From Lycorma delicatula (lineage: Eukaryota > Arthropoda > Insecta > Hemiptera > Fulgoridae), in NCBI RefSeq assembly GCF_047948215.1, contig NC_134456.1, positions 203,124,034-203,188,033 of the forward strand: DNA of 64,000 bases, read 5' to 3'. Shown one piece after another: positions 59,438 through 64,000 of the stretch. The notes beneath the pieces were generated by a model. That model made no database searches. It saw nothing but the letters and a program-made list of their open reading frames with translations, and was not told the DNA's origin. Both the position numbers and the translations under genes were made by a program. How positions within the stretch are numbered: the first letter of the stretch is position 1; each line of letters begins with the position of its first letter.

Positions 59438-60610
59438 ACAGAGATGTATACCCATTTTGGAATAAACACGACATAGGTAAATTTTTACTAAACTTTATTA
59501 TGTGGCTAGAACATGTGGAGAAACAGATGCCATTTATGTTAGGTAGAAAAAATTACATTTGGAAAGTGATGACCATCTTCTCTGATTCATGTTTCAAGTC
59601 GAGAAATGGAGCTGACCCTGTTCATTGTCTCCTGCATGATCTGTACCTGTCTTCAGTCGCTGTAATATATGGGGTTTCTTGATATACACTTGCTCCTTTT
59701 AAGTTCTCCCACAGGAAGAAGTCGCACATACTCTGGTCGGGAGATCGAGGGGGCCAAGGAACATCTCCGAACCTGGAAATCACATGACCAGGAAACAATT
59801 GTTGCATTGAATGAGTGGCAGTGTGTGCTGTTGCCACATCTTGTTGGAACCACACTTTGGGACCCATGTCCAAGAGCTGTAATGCTGGCTGTATAAAGGT
59901 GGTAATCATGTTCGTGTACCAATGAGAATTCACAGTCACCGCTACACCTTCCTTTTCAAAAAAGTAGAGGCCAATAACATAATGCCTAGATATCGTGTAC
60001 CATACTGTCACAAGGAACAAATGCAGAGGTCATTCATACACTTGTTTTGGGTTTTTTTGATTACCAGTACTTACATTTTGCTGGTTGTCGTACCAGTTAT
60101 GGAAATGCGCCTCATTGCAACAAAATCTTTCCGCTGTTCATAATTTCTTGGAGTAATTGCTGCTTGCAGATCATCTTGTATGGATGAAATTTAGGATTGG
60201 TTTTCAAAATTATATTTACAGATTCCCTTCCCAATTGTAACGCTATTGCGTGGCACCTTGCCGAACGTCGGAAGACTGTGGAGAGAACTGCTGCTCTCAC
60301 TCCATACGTGCTTTTCACCATACGTTCAACTCCTGGTGGTGTTTTGGAAATGTTTCAATATGGTTTGCCAGTTTGGGCCTGCTCTGTGTCAGCCGACATT
60401 GAAATGACAACGGAATGACCTCTGAGCTGTCACAACTGAATCACTGCCTCTCGCATATGCATCGTACGTGAAAATGCAATGGTTCTGGCTACTCAAACAT
60501 GGCAACTGAAATAACGGCATTAGTTCACATACATGTAACTACAAGCAAATTGCAGGTTGTAGTAATAGTAACAGTGTTCAGTTCATTACAAAATGGGTAC
60601 ACATCTCTGT
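59438..60610 (-). mobile_element. mariner-like element nested in the Tigger
   Basis: The left end ACAGAGATGTATACCCATTT and the inverted right end ACAGAGATGTGTACCCATTT form 26-bp terminal inverted repeats (59438-59463 and 60585-60610) with two mismatches. Size 1173 bp. TA follows the right end (60611 onward as ac after GT-A); on the left the dinucleotide is TG, so the duplication may have mutated. Its position inside the Tigger's 3' region shows that it inserted later. Confidence 0.85.
59490..60420 (-). pseudogene. mariner-like transposase relic (nested element)
   Basis: The N-terminal half is damaged: MSADTEQAQTGKPY, MVKSTYGVRAAVLSTVFRRS, LGRESVNIILKTNPKFHPYK. The catalytic half is clearer: YVIGLYFFEKEGVAVTVNSH (59950-59990), LLDMGPKVWFQQDVATAHTA (second catalytic Asp), HVISRFGDVPWPPRSPDQSM followed by CDFFLWENLKG (third Asp). 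The ORF at 59622-60020 covers this part. The C-terminus is decayed and no first-Asp motif (SDEAHFH) could be read. It belongs to the same broad DD34D group as 39603-40929, but the terminal repeats differ. Confidence 0.8.
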
Positions 60611-60763
60611 ACTTTTTTTTTTTACATTCTTCTTTAATCCTAAAAATTAACTATACATAATTGCTTTTAATCAGAAAATTATGAAAAATTTACAATATGC
60701 ATTTCTGTATATCAAAATTTTTTCAAGGAAACTGTAAGTTCAATATGTAGAGGTTCAACTGTA

Positions 60764-61774
60764 ATTTCTGTATACAATAAGTATTAAAAAGTTTTAAATG
60801 GTTTTCATTATTTTTTATTCTATTAGAATAAGATAGTTTGAGAAAATTGGCACAGATATCTGGATGTATCCCTAATTAAAAAATATATGTTTAAAAATTA
60901 TTTTGTAATAATAATTTTATAATGGTTAGATTTGAGTTGTTTTAAGAATGATGTGGGTAGCGTAGTGCATTAGTATTTACTTTCCTTCCTGTGCAAGAAA
61001 TTTTTGGTTTGAGGCCAGAGGGATTATTTTTGTTAACACTATCAGGATACCATTTAAAAATGAATGTCTTTAACTATTAAGATTAAAATACTTTTTAACT
61101 AAGATATTATTATTAATTATTACAAGATTTAGATCAACACTAATACATTAATTTGAAACCACATTAAAAAATGTAGATTAAATTTAAAATTGCCATTAGG
61201 ATTATTATCTGCCTGTTATTGTATGCCATTGCTTTTTTTCTCTACTATTCAAATACTATTTTAATGTAAACTTTCCTTATTGTAGTTTTAAAGACGCATT
61301 TTTTATCATATTTTTCTGCAGTTTTGCAGTGTTTGTTAGAAATAACAGAACTATTTAAAGTCAGTATTTGAACTTAAAATGGATTGATAATAAATTTATA
61401 CTTTTTAGAGTAAATAATATGTCATATTTTTATGTTTTGTTGTAATTTTTATCTTATAGTTTTTAATGCAGTTTAGTTTTGTTCTGAGAATCATTATTAT
61501 GTGAATTTTTCCATGAATTGTACTTTATCATATCATCCTGGGCTCCTTAAGCAGCAATCTGTTTTAATGTTTTGATTTTTATTTTTATGTTTTTTAATAT
61601 GCAAAACAAATACGAGTATGTAACAGATTTTTTTTTGCCAGCTGGCCACTTGCAGAAGGCATTAGTTGCAGTCGGTGGTTTTATTTTAATTCTAAGAAGA
61701 AAGTCTATATTAAATTATGGTCTTTACGTATAGGTGAAGTTTGAAAATAATATTGGATTATTTTTTATACTGGT
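60764..61774. other. AT-rich DNA, nothing firmly recognised
   Basis: A stretch at 60955-61020 (gtagcgtagtgcatta and ggtttgaggcc) has tRNA-like A and B box resemblance and could be a SINE head, but no body match was found. Confidence 0.4.
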
Positions 61775-62880
61775 TGGTTCAAAAAGGAATGCAGTTTTAA
61801 AAGCATATAAAGATTTATTGAAACACATTACGAATTTGGTTGAGTTCTCATTTTGTAGAAAAACACATCATTTGTCACCGAACATTCACTTGGGTCGATA
61901 TGAATTCCATTTGTAAACACATCCCACGTAAATCGATTTCATTACAGACTGTAACCTGCAAGTTGGACATTTATTTGAAGTCTTAACCCAACAAGAACAG
62001 CAGGCAAAGGAAGTACATTAACCTGATCTTTTAATGAAACCCCCACCACAAGAAAAAATTTAGCTAGGTAAAATCTGGGGAGGAGGTGGCCATGTAATTG
62101 GACCTTCATGACCAATCCACCAACCTGGAAGTCAAGAATCAAGAAAATCTGACTTATAGGCAGTAATGAGGTGGTGCCCTTCCTTGCCAATAGTAATGGC
62201 ATCCATCTTGGTTGTTATCCTCTAACTGAGGAATTTAGAAAACTTTGAAGCATTTCCTGATAAACTATACCATTTACGGTTGCGTACCTGGAAAAAGAAC
62301 AGACCATACAGTCTTTGCTTAGGGCACAATAAAAATTGACCTTACAGCTACCATGAATGAGCTGCAAAGTTTCATGAGGGTGTTTGCTACTCCATATTCA
62401 GCAGTTACTGGTGTTTACCTTGCCACTGATATGAAACATTGACTTGTCATTGAAATTGTATTGTTATCTGCAATTCTATCCATTTCCACACATAATTCCA
62501 GCCGAGCAACATTATGTCATCTGTAATTTGTTGAACCATGGTTAGTTTGTATAGCTTGAAGTGCAGTCATTTATGTATAAGTTTGTGGAATGCCAGTTTC
62601 ACATGAAGCATGTATATTTGATTTCTTCAGACTACATGCAAAGCTTTCTCTGAGTTGTTCCACAGCAGCGTCAGGAAAGCGTGGCATCCTGATGATTTTG
62701 TATGTTTACAGAACAACCTGTCTCAACAAAGGTTTGGTGCCAAGAGTAAATTTTATGCCTACTAGGAGGAAGCTTCCTACTGTACACTCTACGAAAATTA
62801 CGTTGAATCATGAAAACACTGTGAGCACGTTCCGCACCAGTAAATGTCTATTTTTAACACCGCTGGTGGCCGAATTTGAT
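61775..62880 (-). pseudogene. mariner-like transposase relic (another lineage)
   Basis: With frameshifts on the minus strand: IQRNFRRVYSRKLPPSRHKI followed by YSWHQTFVETGCSV (first HTH and linker, about 62745-62840), RESFACSLKKSNIHAS and LHFKLYKLTMVQQIT, DKSMFHISGKVNTSNC (first catalytic Asp present, next Glu changed to Lys), SKHPHETLQLIHGSCKVNFY, TVNGIVYQEMLQSFL, QGRAPPHY (second catalytic Asp lost), and FFLWGFIKDQVNVLPLPAVL followed by VGLRLQINVQLAG (61950-62080). This matches an arthropod DD34D lineage whose C-terminal region reads DFFLWGFIKDxVYxPPLP. Terminal repeats were not identified, so the borders are approximate. Confidence 0.75.
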
Positions 62881-64000
62881 ACTAACAAACTACATAAATC
62901 AAAAAGTCAAAACTTCATGTGTTTTGCTATGAAATGAGACTTGAATTGAATCTGCAAGTTATCTAAAATTTTTATATACTTTAAAGTTGCACTTCTTGAA
63001 TCGGTCTGTATATTACAAACTTTTAACACACTGATTTTTCTATTCTTTTAAAAAATAATATATTTTTTTAATTTAATATATTGGACACCAAATTTCTGTT
63101 GGGTAAAATGCCCTTCTAAATTTTTGTTCAGTTTCAGTTTGTATAATAAATTTTAAGTTTCAAACAAAAGGTAAGTAAAGGCATCCAGTAAAGTAAATAT
63201 GAAAAAGTTGTGTATATTTAATCAATTCCTAGTTAAGGTTTCTTCGCTGATCTTTTACCATCGGTTACACTTCTTTTATAGACCTTAGAATGGTGTAAAA
63301 TATTTTATTATAGCGTTGGTCACTTTATTTGACATAGTTGGAATATCACTGGAAAATTTCCCCTGAAATAGTTTCTGGTATTGATTACAGTTTATCTCAA
63401 ATATTGATTGATGATATCTATCTTGATCAAAATAATTAATTCAAGAGTGTGTGATCTTAACCATTCATCAGTAGTGATGAATGAACTGCTGCTGCTCCTA
63501 ATCCTACATTTTGGCAATTTCATTTTTAGTTAATTGGTCCCATAATGTGTACTAAAAATTGTTTTGATTCCATTTTATTCTGCTGATAATATGATATCCA
63601 CCACTAACATTCTCTAATTAAATAATAATTATTTATATGATCACCTTTTGAGTAGTCCCTATGTGGACATTAGATTACGAAACTAGTTTAGTTAAGAAGA
63701 TGCTGTTTATTCTTGCTATAAGATATTAAGAATAAGATCTTGAAGGTGATTCCATTTCTTAGGTTTTGTCTATTTTCCAAGGATTATATTTTTTCAGAAA
63801 CTAAAACAGTAGATTTATCATCTTCATGCAAGTGGTATTAAATTCTAACTATTACATATTTTTGGCTGTCTGACAATCAGCCGTCGGCATATATATTAAA
63901 TTCTTTGGGTTCCATTGGACGAATCATACATGCTTGTATTTTGATAAAATTAATGTTGTCCAAATAGTAAAGACTGGCTTAAAATTCCTTTTTAGTCTTG
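62881..64000. other. AT-rich DNA to the window end, nothing recognised
   Basis: No canonical profilin last exon, no other gene and no mobile-element terminus was found here. Confidence 0.45.

Larger units (their letters stand above)
57580..60761 (+). mobile_element. Tigger (pogo group) transposon, interrupted by a younger element
   Basis: The 3' end, inverted, reads CAGTTGAACCTCTACATA, a Tigger-type terminus. The 5' end reads CATTCGAACCCCTGTGTA and, a few bases later, shares acttAtCAG and CCTTGAA with the inverted 3' end. Both ends abut TA (57578-57579 and 60762-60763), the pogo target duplication. Without the 1173-bp insertion at 59438-60610 the element is about 2.0 kb, normal for Tigger. 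It encodes a decayed transposase on +. Confidence 0.8.

Noticed and set aside
55476..64000. Canonical last profilin exon
   Set aside because: Searched for an Ala-Val-Val...Leu-Tyr-Glu coding stretch after an acceptor and found none; it probably lies outside the window.
1..64000. CRISPR arrays, bacterial operons, phage or viral genes
   Set aside because: No repeat-spacer arrays, no clustered intron-free genes and no viral protein motifs were seen; the sequence is plainly eukaryotic.

Overview
This is AT-rich eukaryotic nuclear DNA, most likely from an insect. Hemiptera is an inference from the transposon mix and the profilin sequence, not a proof. Three things point to a large, transposon-filled animal genome: two conserved host genes split by GT-AG introns, one intron of about 20 kb, and dense decayed DNA transposons and non-LTR retrotransposons. 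Nothing prokaryotic is present.

Host genes. (1) The last coding exon of translation initiation factor eIF4A lies at 2551-2695 (+); its earlier exons lie left of the window or were not found. (2) Profilin (Drosophila chickadee orthologue) is on +. Coding exon 1 is 26906-27016 and exon 2 is 47226-47397. A phase-compatible candidate last exon at 55476-55507 would give a short, non-canonical C-terminus; the usual final exon was not found and probably lies beyond 64000.

Mobile DNA, left to right: a pogo/Tigger-type MITE (7021-7662); a LINE reverse-transcriptase tail (8870-9380); a tRNA-derived SINE (9485-9754); an IS630/Tc1-like transposase relic (9780-10800); a copy of an uncharacterised arthropod repeat protein (11405-12540); a long palindrome carrying two hammerhead-ribozyme-like motifs (12780-13212); a GC-rich R1-type LINE (16300-18530) abutting a foldback element (18531-19111); a hAT relic (20980-22690); a mariner relic (23145-23600). 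Inside profilin intron 1: hAT relics (31555-33190), a second uncharacterised repeat family (33450-35110), a SINE tail, an internally deleted mariner (36194-36907), a second copy of the first uncharacterised family (37623-39150) and a TIR-bounded mariner-like element (39603-40929). Intron 2 holds a mariner relic, a LINE tail with an RNase H domain, a small inverted-repeat element and another SINE. Right end: a Tigger tail fragment, a full Tigger with TA target duplication (57580-60761) interrupted by a younger mariner-like element (59438-60610), and one more mariner-like relic (61775-62880).

All transposase and RT reading frames carry stops or frameshifts, so these are relics. The strongest unusual signals are the paired hammerhead-like motifs (with a compensatory stem change between the arms), the candidate alternative profilin terminus, the nested Tigger/mariner insertion, and the two copies of the uncharacterised family. 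Protein identities rest on recognition by eye; no database search was run.
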